The position numbers and the translations under genes are program-made. Below, piece after piece: positions 10,894 to 20,065 of a stretch of DNA of 52,436 nt. The notes under the pieces were generated by a model. It saw nothing but the letters and a program-made list of their open reading frames with translations, was not told where the DNA came from and did no database searches. The stretch is taken from positions 1 through 52,436 of the forward strand of contig NZ_JAALCJ010000014.1 of NCBI RefSeq assembly GCF_011078175.1, read 5' to 3'. Each line of letters opens with the position of its first letter. Positions within the stretch are counted from its first letter, which is position 1. Origin of the DNA: Enterobacter cloacae. GTDB lineage: Bacteria > Pseudomonadota > Gammaproteobacteria > Enterobacterales > Enterobacteriaceae.

Positions 10894-11268
10894 ATGCGTT
10901 CAATTGCTTTTATGTTGTTGTCGCTGATTTTGTCGGGTTGCCAGATCAATCCTTATACTTTTCAGCCTGACTGGACTAGCCCGGACTGGTTCACGGCCGG
11001 TAAAGAAGACGCTATGAATGGTGTTCCGGTTAAAGATAACCAGGCTCTGGCCGATAGTTTTAATGACCCTCAGGTCGATCGCGGGAAATATCTCCGCGGC
11101 TACGCTGACGGACAGAAAAAAATATGCGAAGAAGGCTTTATTTATGCCTGGGGATTAGCGGGAAAATCATTTCCTGCCAGCTGCGTTACAAATATAAATG
11201 CAGTAAAGCTGCGTGAATCCTGGCAACAAGGAATGGATGAAAGTATGACTTCCAGCAGACTTAATTGA
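10894..11268 (+). CDS. yfiL: YfiL-like lipoprotein (DUF2799)
   Basis: This is a small lipoprotein precursor of 124 residues: MRSIAFMLLSLILSGC ends in a lipobox (LSGC, Cys 16). An AAGGAG site lies 8 bases upstream of the chosen ATG, which is preferred to an earlier in-frame ATG at 10870. The body has a YXXGXXDA-like repeat, FTAGKEDAMNG and YLRGYADGQK, typical of DUF2799-type lipoproteins. It lies just upstream of yfiR as in E. coli; its function is unknown. Confidence 0.8.
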   Translation: MRSIAFMLLSLILSGCQINPYTFQPDWTSPDWFTAGKEDAMNGVPVKDNQALADSFNDPQVDRGKYLRGYADGQKKICEEGFIYAWGLAGKSFPASCVTNINAVKLRESWQQGMDESMTSSRLN

Positions 11269-11421
11269 GCCTGCCTAAATTTTCCTGAATATCGTTCGCT
11301 GTAAGATTTAGCTTAGGTCAAAACAGGGATATTTCTGACATAATGACGGCTTTGATAAACAATGGTATTCTGCCGACAATTCTTAAGGACATCTATTTCC
11401 GGGGTGGTTTGGCGGATTCTG

Positions 11422-11958
11422 ATGAGAAATGCAATTTTGATCGCTTTGCTCCGACTCCCCCTGGCGCTAGTGCTGTTCATTATAGTGGCCCCTGTCACGG
11501 CAGGTTCGTTCACTGAAACGGATAAATCGGTACGTTCGATTGTTTCAGGTATTGTGAGCTACACCCGATGGCCAGCACTGTCCGGTCAGCCTAAGCTCTG
11601 TATTTATGCCTCTTCCCATTACCGTCAGGCGCTCAGCAGTGAAGATGAACACAACCCGTTGCCCTATACCCCTGTCATTGTGCAAAGCGATCGGGAAGCG
11701 CTCACCGCCATGTGTGATGCCCTCTATTTCGGGAGTGAATCACCGGCAAAACAACAAGAAATAATAAATCAATATCAGGGCCATGCGTTGTTATCAATGT
11801 CAGAGCAAAATCCTGAATGCGTTATTGGCAGCGGTTTTTGTCTGATAATAGAGCACGACCAGGTCAGGTTTTCCGTCAATCTGGATGCGCTGGCGCGCAG
11901 TGGCGTCAGAGTCAATCCGGATGTATTAATGCTCGCGCGGAATAAGAAGCATGAATAA
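11422..11958 (+). CDS. yfiR: Periplasmic repressor YfiR of diguanylate cyclase DgcN
   Basis: YfiR is a periplasmic protein (DUF4154) that binds the periplasmic domain of the cyclase YfiN/DgcN and holds it inactive; redox or envelope stress relieves it. The 178-residue product has a hydrophobic signal segment (about 7-28, ending VTAGS) and Cys residues in the mature part (CIYAS, MCDAL, PECVIG, GFCLI) fitting the disulfide-dependent folding known for YfiR. The start at 11422 gives a proper signal peptide; the longer in-frame option adds 20 residues with no support. It overlaps dgcN by 8 bases. Confidence 0.88.
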   Translation: MRNAILIALLRLPLALVLFIIVAPVTAGSFTETDKSVRSIVSGIVSYTRWPALSGQPKLCIYASSHYRQALSSEDEHNPLPYTPVIVQSDREALTAMCDALYFGSESPAKQQEIINQYQGHALLSMSEQNPECVIGSGFCLIIEHDQVRFSVNLDALARSGVRVNPDVLMLARNKKHE

Positions 11959-13171
11959 GGATGTCATATCAACACCGCGTCCAACGTTTAAAAGAACGTT
12001 GCGACGAATCAGCATGATAAGCGTCATTATAACGATGACGTTTATATGGCTGCTGCTGTGTTTCGCTTCCGTGGTGACATTAAAGCAATACGCGCAAAAA
12101 AACCTCGAACTCACCGGCGCCACCATGAGCCACAGCCTTGAAGCTTCGCTGGTGTTCAACGATGCCGTGGCGGCAAACGAAACGCTCGCGACCCTCGGCA
12201 AGCAGGGGCAATTTGCCGTGGCGGAAGTGCTCAACGCGCATCATAAACGCTTTGCCTGGTGGTCATGGAACCCGGCGGATAATACTGACACGCTGGGCGC
12301 GCTGGTCAACCGCTGGTTGTTCCCTGTTCCTGTCGCACAGCCCATCATGCATAACGGCAATATGATTGGCGAAATTCGGCTGACCGCGCGAGACAGCCTG
12401 ATTAGCCACTTTATCTGGCTTTCATTTGCGGTTCTCACCGGCTGCATTCTTCTTGCTTCTGCCGTCGCATTGACTATTACCCGCTCGCTCCATCATGGCA
12501 TGGTCGCTGAAATGCAAAATATCACCGACGTTGTGCATGACGTTCGCACCAACCGCAACTTCTCTCGCCGGGTAACGGAAGGCCGCATTGAGGAGTTCCA
12601 CCAGTTTGGTGAAGACTTCAACAGCCTGCTGGACGAAATGGAGGAGTGGCAGCTCAAGCTACAGGCCAAAAACGCTCAGCTGTTGCGTACCGCCATGCAC
12701 GATCCGCTAACGGGGCTCGCAAACCGCGCCGCGTTTCGCAACAACATTGCGGCATTAATGAATGACGCTTCGGCAAAAACCAATTCTGCACTGCTGTTTC
12801 TCGATGGCGATAACTTTAAGTTTATCAATGACACCTGGGGTCATGCTGCGGGTGACTGCGTACTGATCGAAGTTGCCAAAAGGATGGTCGAGTTTGGCGA
12901 AAAACGTCATCAGTCTTACCGTCTTGGCGGCGACGAATTTGCCATGATCCTGTACGGCGTCCACGCCGCGCGTGAGGTGGAATATATTTGTGCTGCGCTG
13001 TCGCAGCAATTTATCCGTCCGTTTGATCTGCATAACGGGCACACAGCATCAATGTCACTTAGCATTGGCTTTGCTCTGGCGTCGGAAAATGCCTCCGTTG
13101 AGGCCTTACTGGAGCAAGCCGATCGCAATATGTATCTGGTCAAGAACCAGCGTTCCAAAACAATATCCTGA
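11951..13171 (+). CDS. dgcN: Membrane diguanylate cyclase DgcN (YfiN)
   Basis: DgcN makes c-di-GMP from GTP and, in E. coli, also halts division under envelope stress. The 406 residues comprise TM1 (about 18-42), a periplasmic sensory domain (about 45-150), TM2 (about 155-178), a HAMP domain (about 180-235) and GGDEF (about 245-400). The active-site motif YRLGGDEFAM is intact. The product-inhibition I-site (RxxD five residues before GGDEF) is absent, as in E. coli YfiN. It is controlled by YfiR in the periplasm and YfiB at the outer membrane, both adjacent. Confidence 0.95.
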   Translation: MNKDVISTPRPTFKRTLRRISMISVIITMTFIWLLLCFASVVTLKQYAQKNLELTGATMSHSLEASLVFNDAVAANETLATLGKQGQFAVAEVLNAHHKRFAWWSWNPADNTDTLGALVNRWLFPVPVAQPIMHNGNMIGEIRLTARDSLISHFIWLSFAVLTGCILLASAVALTITRSLHHGMVAEMQNITDVVHDVRTNRNFSRRVTEGRIEEFHQFGEDFNSLLDEMEEWQLKLQAKNAQLLRTAMHDPLTGLANRAAFRNNIAALMNDASAKTNSALLFLDGDNFKFINDTWGHAAGDCVLIEVAKRMVEFGEKRHQSYRLGGDEFAMILYGVHAAREVEYICAALSQQFIRPFDLHNGHTASMSLSIGFALASENASVEALLEQADRNMYLVKNQRSKTIS

Positions 13172-13183
13172 AAGGAAGACGAT

Positions 13184-13669
13184 ATGTTAAAGCAATATTT
13201 TGCGCCGTTGTTACTGGCATCACTGGTGATATCCGGATGCCAGACATCCGCTGAAGGGAAATTCACGCCAGAGCAAATTGCGGCCATGAAATCCTACGGC
13301 TTTAACGAACTGAATGGCGACTGGTCCCTGGGCCTGTCGGATAAGATCCTGTTTGATAAAAATGACGCCAGGCTGCGCCCGGAAAGTGAAACGCAGATCC
13401 AGACGATGGCCTCACGTCTGGCGGCAACCGGTCTGAATCATGCCCGCATGGACGGCCATACGGATAACTATGGCGAAGAGAGTTACAACGAAGCGCTTTC
13501 GTTAAAACGAGCCAATGTCGTGGCGGATGCCTGGGCTAAGGGTGCGAACATTCCGCGCAGCAACCTCACCACGCGGGGTTTAGGTAAAAAATACCCTGTG
13601 AGTAGTAACCGTACTGCGCAAGGGCGCGCTGAAAACCGCCGGGTTGCGGTGGTTATCAGCACGCCTTAA
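13184..13669 (+). CDS. yfiB: OmpA-like lipoprotein YfiB
   Basis: YfiB is an outer-membrane lipoprotein that sequesters YfiR and so activates DgcN. The 161-residue precursor has a lipobox (ISGC, Cys 19). It has a C-terminal OmpA/Pal peptidoglycan-binding domain (about 50-158) with MDGHTDNYGEESYNEALSLK (about 88-107) and NRTAQGRAENRRV (about 140-152). An AAGGAAG site precedes the ATG and the gene follows dgcN by 12 bases. The next gene is convergent, ending 2 bases away, and no clear terminator fits between them. Confidence 0.93.
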   Translation: MLKQYFAPLLLASLVISGCQTSAEGKFTPEQIAAMKSYGFNELNGDWSLGLSDKILFDKNDARLRPESETQIQTMASRLAATGLNHARMDGHTDNYGEESYNEALSLKRANVVADAWAKGANIPRSNLTTRGLGKKYPVSSNRTAQGRAENRRVAVVISTP

Positions 13670-13671
13670 GG

Positions 13672-15042
13672 CTATTTAGTGGATGTCCCGGCGAGCGACA
13701 TACCTGAAGCCGCTCGCCAGCGCAGCCAGTCAATCACGATAAATACCGCCAGACTGATGCCCATTACCGGCAGCGCCAGCCCCAGCAGGGCGCTTATCAG
13801 GAACGTCACTCCCCTTCCCCACAGCGGCAATGCCAGCCAGCTTTGACAGAGCGTCTGTACCGGGTTTGCCGGTGACGTCGCAGGGCGACGCATCCACCAC
13901 ATCCGGTATCCCCAGACAATCAACACACACAGCGCAACACCAAACGCGATGAGCAGCAGCTGATTTACCAGACCAAACAGGATCCCCATATGGAAATCTA
14001 CGCCCCAGCGGGTCAGTTTTGCCATAAGCGGGAAATCCTCGAATCGGGTTCGGTCCAGAACCTGCATCGTACCGGGATCAACCGCAACGGCATCCACCTG
14101 AGTCGGCCAGCTGCGATCGATTTCCGTCACTGTCCAGGCGCGGTCCGCCGTTTTGGCCGGGCGGATCTCAAGCTTGCTGGCATCAATTCCCGCTTTACGC
14201 GCCGCACTTAATACGCCATCGAACTTCGTCATATCCATCGCCATTTCAGGCATCATCATGCCGCCATGGTGACCACGGTGTTCAGCGTGTTCGTCCATCA
14301 TGACTGGCGCCCCTGAAAGCGTGGTGTTCACCTGAGGCGTAAGCCAGTTCATTTGTGCCCGGAGTTTATCGACATTTCCCCCCGCCCACTGCGACCACGT
14401 CAGGCCGGTTGCTGAGAACAACAGCATTCCGCCCAGCAGTATCCAGCCTAATGTCACATGCACACGACGGCGGTTCTGGAAACGATTGTTAATCCGCCGT
14501 TTGGGCCGGGTATAAAACCACAGGGCAATACCGCCCAGCGCGGCAACCCACATCCACGACGCGGCCAGTTCGCTATAAAGACGCCCGATATCACCCAGCA
14601 TCAAAGAGGTATGCAAATAATCAATGATCTGGCGCAGCGGTAAAATTCCGCTGGTGCCGTACACCGTCATATCTCCCAGTACCGCCAGACTTACCGGATC
14701 GACAAAGATAGCCCGGTTTTCCGATGGCCCCAGCGTCGGGTCAGCAAACATCACGCGGGTGGTTTCGCCTTCAATCAGCCCCGGACGAACGGCGTGCAAA
14801 CGCAAATCTGATCCCACGATTTTTTCCGCCACGGCAATTTGGTTCGCCAGCGGCTGCGGCTCGCCCACGGAGTCGGTGTGGAGCGCGTGCCGATAGAGGA
14901 CATTTTCCAGCTGAGGGGTCGCCACATACAGCGTACCGGTTAACGCAGCGAAGAAGATAAAAGGGCCGACAAACAGCCCGATGTAGAAATGGAGGCGACG
15001 CAGCAGGTTTCCCCATGCCGCGCGCGGCGTACAGGTAGTCAT
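13672..15042 (-). CDS. PepSY-associated membrane protein (PiuB/iron-regulated family)
   Basis: This inner-membrane protein of 456 residues has four or five TM segments: LHFYIGLFVGPFIFFAALTG (about 18-37), about 163-180, about 197-215, about 365-385 and about 410-440. PepSY-type periplasmic domains lie between them. A His-rich segment, EHAEHRGHHGGMMMPEM (about 251-267), suggests metal binding. Family members sit beside iron or copper uptake genes and several act as ferric-siderophore reductases; the substrate here is unknown. It follows the Met/His-rich DUF2946 gene by 37 bases, which makes copper a reasonable guess. The pair is inserted between yfiB and rplS, where E. coli has other genes. 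Confidence 0.78.
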   Translation of the reverse strand: MTTCTPRAAWGNLLRRLHFYIGLFVGPFIFFAALTGTLYVATPQLENVLYRHALHTDSVGEPQPLANQIAVAEKIVGSDLRLHAVRPGLIEGETTRVMFADPTLGPSENRAIFVDPVSLAVLGDMTVYGTSGILPLRQIIDYLHTSLMLGDIGRLYSELAASWMWVAALGGIALWFYTRPKRRINNRFQNRRRVHVTLGWILLGGMLLFSATGLTWSQWAGGNVDKLRAQMNWLTPQVNTTLSGAPVMMDEHAEHRGHHGGMMMPEMAMDMTKFDGVLSAARKAGIDASKLEIRPAKTADRAWTVTEIDRSWPTQVDAVAVDPGTMQVLDRTRFEDFPLMAKLTRWGVDFHMGILFGLVNQLLLIAFGVALCVLIVWGYRMWWMRRPATSPANPVQTLCQSWLALPLWGRGVTFLISALLGLALPVMGISLAVFIVIDWLRWRAASGMSLAGTSTK

Positions 15043-15079
15043 ACTTTTCCTTTTTAAGGCAGAAAGTTATAGATATTTT

Positions 15080-15484
15080 TTAAAGGGAAAAAGCAGACTG
15101 CCGCGGCGGCGCGCGGGTATCAGGGTAAAGCCAGGGGAAGAAGTGCCAGTGGTTGCTCGCCTGACGCGGCGGCTTCACGCGCAGCCGTTGCAGCACCACG
15201 CTGAGCAAGACAATCAGCGCCAGCATCACTCCCGGCACATGGGCTAAAAGCACGCAGTAGCCGCACGCTTCCGCATGGTCGACAGGCATCGTGTGCGGCA
15301 TGTCGCCATGATGCTCGTCCATCGACATCATGCTCATGTCATGATGCATGCCCGGCATGGCCCTCATGGGATCTTTTTGCAGCGAGACGGAGATCAGCGG
15401 CGCAACCACGATCAGCAGGATCGCAAACAGCGCGATCAAGGCCGCTGCGCGTTTCCAGTTGTGCTGATGCAGTGCGTTATTCAC
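15080..15484 (-). CDS. DUF2946 family Met/His-rich membrane protein
   Basis: The predicted 134-residue protein has an N-terminal TM segment (about 12-36), a periplasmic loop rich in Met and His (MRAMPGMHHDMSMMSMDEHH), a CGYC motif and a second TM segment (about 87-108). This layout is typical of DUF2946, a family often next to copper-related genes and TonB receptors. I chose the GTG at 15484 because GGAGGGG lies 3 bases upstream; an ATG at 15511 would add nine residues without a good site. Likely cotranscribed with the PepSY gene. Metal binding is inferred from composition. Confidence 0.7.
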   Translation of the reverse strand: MNNALHQHNWKRAAALIALFAILLIVVAPLISVSLQKDPMRAMPGMHHDMSMMSMDEHHGDMPHTMPVDHAEACGYCVLLAHVPGVMLALIVLLSVVLQRLRVKPPRQASNHWHFFPWLYPDTRAPPRQSAFSL

Positions 15485-15558
15485 GTCCCCTCCATTCAAG
15501 ATGGCGAGCATTGTAAATGATTTATGTCAAAAGCGTTAACATGCGAGTGCGATGGAAT

Positions 15559-15592
15559 AAAAAAAGGGCCAGCCTTTCGGCCAGCCCTTTCT
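15559..15592 (-). terminator. Terminator of the rpsP–rimM–trmD–rplS operon
   Basis: The hairpin AAGGGCTGGCC–GAAA–GGCTGGCCCTT is followed on the minus strand by a run of T, 25 bases after the rplS stop. Confidence 0.9.
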
Positions 15593-15616
15593 AACAGGAT
15601 GTCGCTTAAGCGAATC

Positions 15617-15967
<351 letters not shown>

Positions 15968-16007
15968 TTAATCTCTTATCCTGGGTAAACTGATATTCGG
16001 GAGCGTA

Positions 16008-16775
16008 TTACGCCTTCCCATCATGTTCATGCTGCTGGTTCGCGTGTTCAGTTTTGAACTCGGCCAGCAACTTTGCTTGCTCTTCAGTCAGAGCCAGGTT
16101 TTCCAGAAGTTCAGGTCTTCTAAGCCAGGTTCGGCCCAGCGACTGTTTCAAACGCCAGCGACGTATCTCGGCATGGTTTCCAGACAGTAACACCGCCGGT
16201 ACCTCCATCCCTTCTAACACTTCAGGACGAGTATAGTGTGGACAGTCCAGCAACCCATCAGCAAAGGAATCTTCCGTTGCCGATGCTTCATGGCCCAGAA
16301 CCCCCGGAATGAACCGGGCGACGGAGTCAATCAGCGTCATTGCGGGTAACTCACCACCGCTGAGAACGTAATCGCCGATAGACCATTCTTCGTCAATCTC
16401 GGTTTGAATTACGCGCTCATCTATCCCTTCGTAGCGTCCACAGACCAGAATCAGCTTTTGATTCGTCGCCAGTTCGCTCACGCCCGCTTGATCAAGCTTG
16501 CGTCCCTGAGGTGACAGATAAATCACCTTCGCGCCTTCACCTGCCGCGGCTTTTGCTGTGTGAATGGCGTCCCGTAAGGGTTGCACCATCATTAACATCC
16601 CCGGTCCGCCGCCGTAAGGACGATCGTCCACGGTACGGTGCCGGTCGTGCGTGAAATCACGAGGACTCCAGCTCTGGATGCTCAGCAGGCCATTCTTTAC
16701 TGCCCGGCCAGTTACCCCGTAATCGGTAATCGCGCGGAACATTTCAGGAAACAGGCTAATTATGCCAATCCACAT
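16008..16775 (-). CDS. trmD: tRNA (guanosine-37-N1)-methyltransferase
   Basis: TrmD methylates G37 next to the anticodon using S-adenosylmethionine, preventing +1 frameshifts. The 255-residue protein is a SPOUT-class enzyme with a trefoil knot; visible motifs are [13 protein letters not shown] (about 50-62), [13 protein letters not shown] (about 109-121) and [15 protein letters not shown] (about 132-146), which form the cofactor site. It lies 43 bases upstream of rplS in its usual operon. Confidence 0.98.
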   Translation of the reverse strand: MWIGIISLFPEMFRAITDYGVTGRAVKNGLLSIQSWSPRDFTHDRHRTVDDRPYGGGPGMLMMVQPLRDAIHTAKAAAGEGAKVIYLSPQGRKLDQAGVSELATNQKLILVCGRYEGIDERVIQTEIDEEWSIGDYVLSGGELPAMTLIDSVARFIPGVLGHEASATEDSFADGLLDCPHYTRPEVLEGMEVPAVLLSGNHAEIRRWRLKQSLGRTWLRRPELLENLALTEEQAKLLAEFKTEHANQQHEHDGKA

Positions 16776-16806
16776 AGCGCCGTCTTTTACCGTTTATCCG
16801 GAGAAT

Positions 16807-17343
16807 TTAAAAACCAGGATCCCAATCTACTTCAATCGTTTGAGTAGTGAGATCGACTTTCTTGATAACCTGTCCATCGAGGAACGGAACCAACCGCTCC
16901 TTGATGCCAAATGCATCCTTCAGGTTTGCCTTAATGACGAGAACGTCATTTGACCCGGTTTCCATCATGTCGATGACTTTCCCCAGGCTGTAGCCTTCAG
17001 TGGTCACTACCTGGCAACCCATAAGGTCTTTCCAGTAGTAGTCACCCTCTTCCAGCTGCGGCAACTGCGACGAATCCACGACAATTTCACAATTAGTCAG
17101 CGCATTCGCGGCATCACGATCGTCAACGCCTTTCAGCTTGATGATGATGTCCTGATTGTGGTGACGCCAGCTTTCCAGCTCGACCTCTTCCCACTTACCG
17201 GCTTTCTGGATAAACCAGGGCTGGTAATTAAAAATGCTATCAGCGTCTTCAGTGGAGGAAAACACTCTGAGCCAACCACGGATACCGTAGCAAGAACCCA
17301 TTTTTCCCAATACGATCGGTTCAACAGGTGCTTTATTGCTCAT
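16807..17343 (-). CDS. rimM: Ribosome maturation factor RimM
   Basis: RimM binds S19 and helps mature the 3' domain of 16S rRNA. It has an N-terminal RimM beta-barrel (about 8-95; [16 protein letters not shown]) and a C-terminal PRC-barrel (about 100-175; [15 protein letters not shown]). I favour the ATG at 17343 (MSNKAPVEP), giving 178 residues, because a GGTGG site lies just upstream; an in-frame GTG nine bases earlier overlaps that site. It is encoded between rpsP and trmD. Confidence 0.96.
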   Translation of the reverse strand: MSNKAPVEPIVLGKMGSCYGIRGWLRVFSSTEDADSIFNYQPWFIQKAGKWEEVELESWRHHNQDIIIKLKGVDDRDAANALTNCEIVVDSSQLPQLEEGDYYWKDLMGCQVVTTEGYSLGKVIDMMETGSNDVLVIKANLKDAFGIKERLVPFLDGQVIKKVDLTTQTIEVDWDPGF

Positions 17344-17361
17344 CATGACCACCGTGACAGA

Positions 17362-17610
17362 TTAAGCTGCTTTGTTTGCTGCTTTGATCAGCGTAGCAAC
17401 GCGATCGGAAACAGTAGCGCCCTGGCCAACCCAGTGAGCGATACGATCCAGATCCAGACGGGTTTCTTCTTCTGCGCCAGCGGCCAGTGGGTTGAAGAAA
17501 CCAACGCGCTCGATGAAGCGACCGTTGCGTGCATTACGGCTGTCAGTCACAACAACCTGGTAGAACGGACGCTTTTTAGCGCCGTGACGTGCTAAACGAA
17601 TAGTTACCAT
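17362..17610 (-). CDS. rpsP: 30S ribosomal protein S16
   Basis: S16 is a primary assembly protein of the 30S subunit. The 82-residue protein begins [17 protein letters not shown], the family signature, and continues through FNPLAAG to the C-terminus with no gap. It is the first gene of the operon with rimM, trmD and rplS, with an AGAGGA site before the start. Confidence 0.98.
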   Translation of the reverse strand: MVTIRLARHGAKKRPFYQVVVTDSRNARNGRFIERVGFFNPLAAGAEEETRLDLDRIAHWVGQGATVSDRVATLIKAANKAA

Positions 17611-17630
17611 AACATCCTCTTGTGTGAATA

Positions 17631-17666
17631 AAACAACCGGGCCCCATCGAGGAACGGAGCCCGGGT
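17631..17666 (-). terminator. Hairpin upstream of rpsP (second ffh terminator or leader structure)
   Basis: The arms ACCCGGGCTCC and GGGGCCCGGTT are followed by GTTTT on the minus strand. Lying only about 20 bases before rpsP, it could end read-through from ffh or act in the rpsP leader; position alone cannot decide. Confidence 0.6.
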
Positions 17667-17670
17667 GTCA

Positions 17671-17706
17671 TATTAAAAGCCCGAAAATTTTACTCATTTC
17701 CGGGCA
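17671..17706 (-). terminator. Terminator downstream of ffh
   Basis: The hairpin GCCCGGAAA…TTTTCGGGC is followed by TTTTAAT on the minus strand, about 20 bases after the ffh stop. Confidence 0.75.
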
Positions 17707-17726
17707 AAAAGCAATCTCAAAAGCGA

Positions 17727-19088
17727 TTATCGCCCAGGAAAACCGGGCGGCATCATGCCTTTCATGCCGCGCATCATCTTCGCCATGCCGCCTTTCTTCA
17801 TTTTCTTCATCATGCGCTGCATGTCGTCGAACTGTTTCAGAAGGCGGTTAACGTCCTGTACCTGCATGCCGCAACCGGCTGCGATACGGCGCTTGCGGGA
17901 ACCTTTAATGATTTCTGGCTTCGCACGCTCTTTCAGCGTCATCGAGTTGATGATTGCCTCCATACGCACCAGCACTTTGTCATCCATCTGCGATTTGACG
18001 TTATCCGGGATCTGCCCCATGCCCGGCAGCTTGCCCATCAGGCTGGCCATGCCGCCCATGTTTTTCATCTGGCGCAGCTGCTCAAGGAAGTCAGTCAGGT
18101 CGAAACCGTCGCCCTTTTTCAGCTTGCTGGCGAGTTTTTCCGCCTGCGCGCGGTCAACTTTGCTCTCGATATCTTCGATCAGTGACAGCACGTCGCCCAT
18201 GCCGAGGATACGGGAGGCAATACGGTCCGGGTGGAACGGCTCGAGCGCCTCGGTTTTCTCACCCACACCGAGGAATTTGATCGGCTTGCCGGTGATATGA
18301 CGAATAGAGAGCGCCGCACCGCCGCGGGCGTCGCCGTCGACTTTAGTCAGCACCACGCCGGTTAACGGCAGCGCTTCGTTAAACGCTTTCGCCGTGTTCG
18401 CGGCGTCCTGACCGGTCATGGCGTCAACAACAAACAGGGTCTCTACCGGGTTGATAGAGGCATGCACCTGCTTGATTTCGTCCATCATCGCTTCGTCAAC
18501 GTGCAGTCGACCGGCGGTATCCACCAGCAGCACGTCGTAGAATTTCAGCTTCGCCTCTTTCAGCGCCGCGTTAACGATGTCGACAGGCTTCTGCGCCACG
18601 TCGGACGGGAAGAAGTCCACGCCAACCTGCTCGGCCAGCGTTTCCAGCTGTTTGATCGCCGCCGGGCGATACACGTCCGCCGACACCACCAGCACCTTTT
18701 TCTTGTGCTTTTCGCGCAGGAATTTCCCCAGCTTACCGACGCTGGTGGTTTTACCCGCACCTTGCAGACCCGCCATCAGCACGACAGCCGGAGGCTGAGC
18801 CGCCAGGTTAAGCACCTGGTTCTCTTCGCCCATCGCCGAAACCAGCTCGTTACGGACGATTTTGACGAACTCCTGACCCGGAGTCAGGCTCTTGTTCACT
18901 TCATGGCCAACCGCTTTCTCTTTCACGCGGTTGATAAAATCACGCACGACCGGCAACGCAACGTCTGCTTCCAGCAGCGCCATGCGCACTTCGCGCAGCG
19001 TTTCCTTGATGTTCTCTTCGGTGAGGCGTCCACGGCCGCTGATGTTGCGCAGCGTGCGCGACAAACGATCGGTTAAATTATCAAACAT
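17727..19088 (-). CDS. ffh: Signal recognition particle protein Ffh (SRP54)
   Basis: Ffh is the GTPase of the SRP; with 4.5S RNA it delivers ribosomes making membrane proteins to FtsY. The 453 residues show an N domain (about 1-85), a G domain with P-loop GLQGAGKTTSVGK (about 108-120), DTAGR (about 190), TKVDGDARGG (about 247-256), and a Met-rich M domain (about 300-450) ending MKGMMPPGFPGR. It is encoded upstream of rpsP and divergent from corE, as in E. coli. Confidence 0.98.
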   Translation of the reverse strand: MFDNLTDRLSRTLRNISGRGRLTEENIKETLREVRMALLEADVALPVVRDFINRVKEKAVGHEVNKSLTPGQEFVKIVRNELVSAMGEENQVLNLAAQPPAVVLMAGLQGAGKTTSVGKLGKFLREKHKKKVLVVSADVYRPAAIKQLETLAEQVGVDFFPSDVAQKPVDIVNAALKEAKLKFYDVLLVDTAGRLHVDEAMMDEIKQVHASINPVETLFVVDAMTGQDAANTAKAFNEALPLTGVVLTKVDGDARGGAALSIRHITGKPIKFLGVGEKTEALEPFHPDRIASRILGMGDVLSLIEDIESKVDRAQAEKLASKLKKGDGFDLTDFLEQLRQMKNMGGMASLMGKLPGMGQIPDNVKSQMDDKVLVRMEAIINSMTLKERAKPEIIKGSRKRRIAAGCGMQVQDVNRLLKQFDDMQRMMKKMKKGGMAKMMRGMKGMMPPGFPGR

Positions 19089-19254
19089 TGTCTCTCGCCT
19101 GGGGTAGAAACGTTAGGTCGCCTGGGCGACACATACACAGAATTTTGCCGGAGTATAACATGAAGGCGCCTTTGTTGTTATGCAACGGTTGGAGCAGACG
19201 TCACGTAACGTTATACTGCTTCTCTTTCTTATTAAGACAACTGTCGACGCCTAT

Positions 19255-20046
19255 ATGCCTGTTTTCGCACTGATCGCCCTTGTTGCCTACTCTGTCAGCC
19301 TCGCGCTGATCATTCCTGGCCTGCTGCAAAAAAACAGCGGCTGGCGGCGCATGGCTATTCTTTCGGCAGCGATCGCACTGGTTAGCCACGCGTTTGCGCT
19401 GGAATCACGCATCATTCCCGGCGACGGCAGCGTGCAAAATCTGAGCGTACTTAACGTCGGCTCACTGGTCAGCCTGATGATCTGTACGGTCATGACCATT
19501 GTCGCGTCGAAAAACCGTGGCTGGCTGCTGCTGCCGATAGTCTACGCCTTCGCGCTGATCAACCTGGCGTTGGCCACGTTCATGCCCAATGAGTTTATTA
19601 CCCATCTGGAAGCCACGCCGGGGATGCTGGTGCATATTGGCCTGTCGCTGTTCTCCTACGCGACGCTGATCATCGCCGCCCTTTACGCCATGCAGCTCGC
19701 CTGGATTGACTACCAGCTGAAAAATAAAAAGCTGGCCTTTAACCACGAAATGCCGCCGCTGATGGTGATTGAGCGTAAGATGTTCCACATCACCCAGGTC
19801 GGTGTGGTTCTGCTGACGCTGACGCTGTGCACGGGTTTGTTTTATATGAAGAATCTGTTCAGCGTGGAGAATATCGATAAAGCTGTTCTCTCCATCATTG
19901 CGTGGTTTGTCTATATTGTCCTGTTATGGGGCCATTATCACGAAGGCTGGCGCGGTCGTCGCGTGGTCTGGTTCAACGTTGCGGGTGCGGGCATTCTCAC
20001 GCTTGCCTATTTTGGTAGCCGCTTCATACAGCAATTTGCTGGCTAA
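19255..20046 (+). CDS. corE: Inner membrane protein CorE (YpjD, cytochrome c assembly-like)
   Basis: This 263-residue multi-pass protein has the CcsA/ResC-like cytochrome c assembly membrane fold (eight predicted TM helices, with a WGHYHEGWRGRR motif near residue 230). The E. coli relative YpjD is next to yfjD and has been linked to magnesium/cobalt homeostasis. The ATG at 19255 begins MPVFALIALVAYS, exactly where E. coli YpjD starts; a longer in-frame ORF adds 25 poorly supported residues. It precedes the CorC-family gene by 19 bases, so both are likely one operon. Confidence 0.9.
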   Translation: MPVFALIALVAYSVSLALIIPGLLQKNSGWRRMAILSAAIALVSHAFALESRIIPGDGSVQNLSVLNVGSLVSLMICTVMTIVASKNRGWLLLPIVYAFALINLALATFMPNEFITHLEATPGMLVHIGLSLFSYATLIIAALYAMQLAWIDYQLKNKKLAFNHEMPPLMVIERKMFHITQVGVVLLTLTLCTGLFYMKNLFSVENIDKAVLSIIAWFVYIVLLWGHYHEGWRGRRVVWFNVAGAGILTLAYFGSRFIQQFAG

Positions 20047-20065
20047 GTAACAAAAGGAGTTCCCC

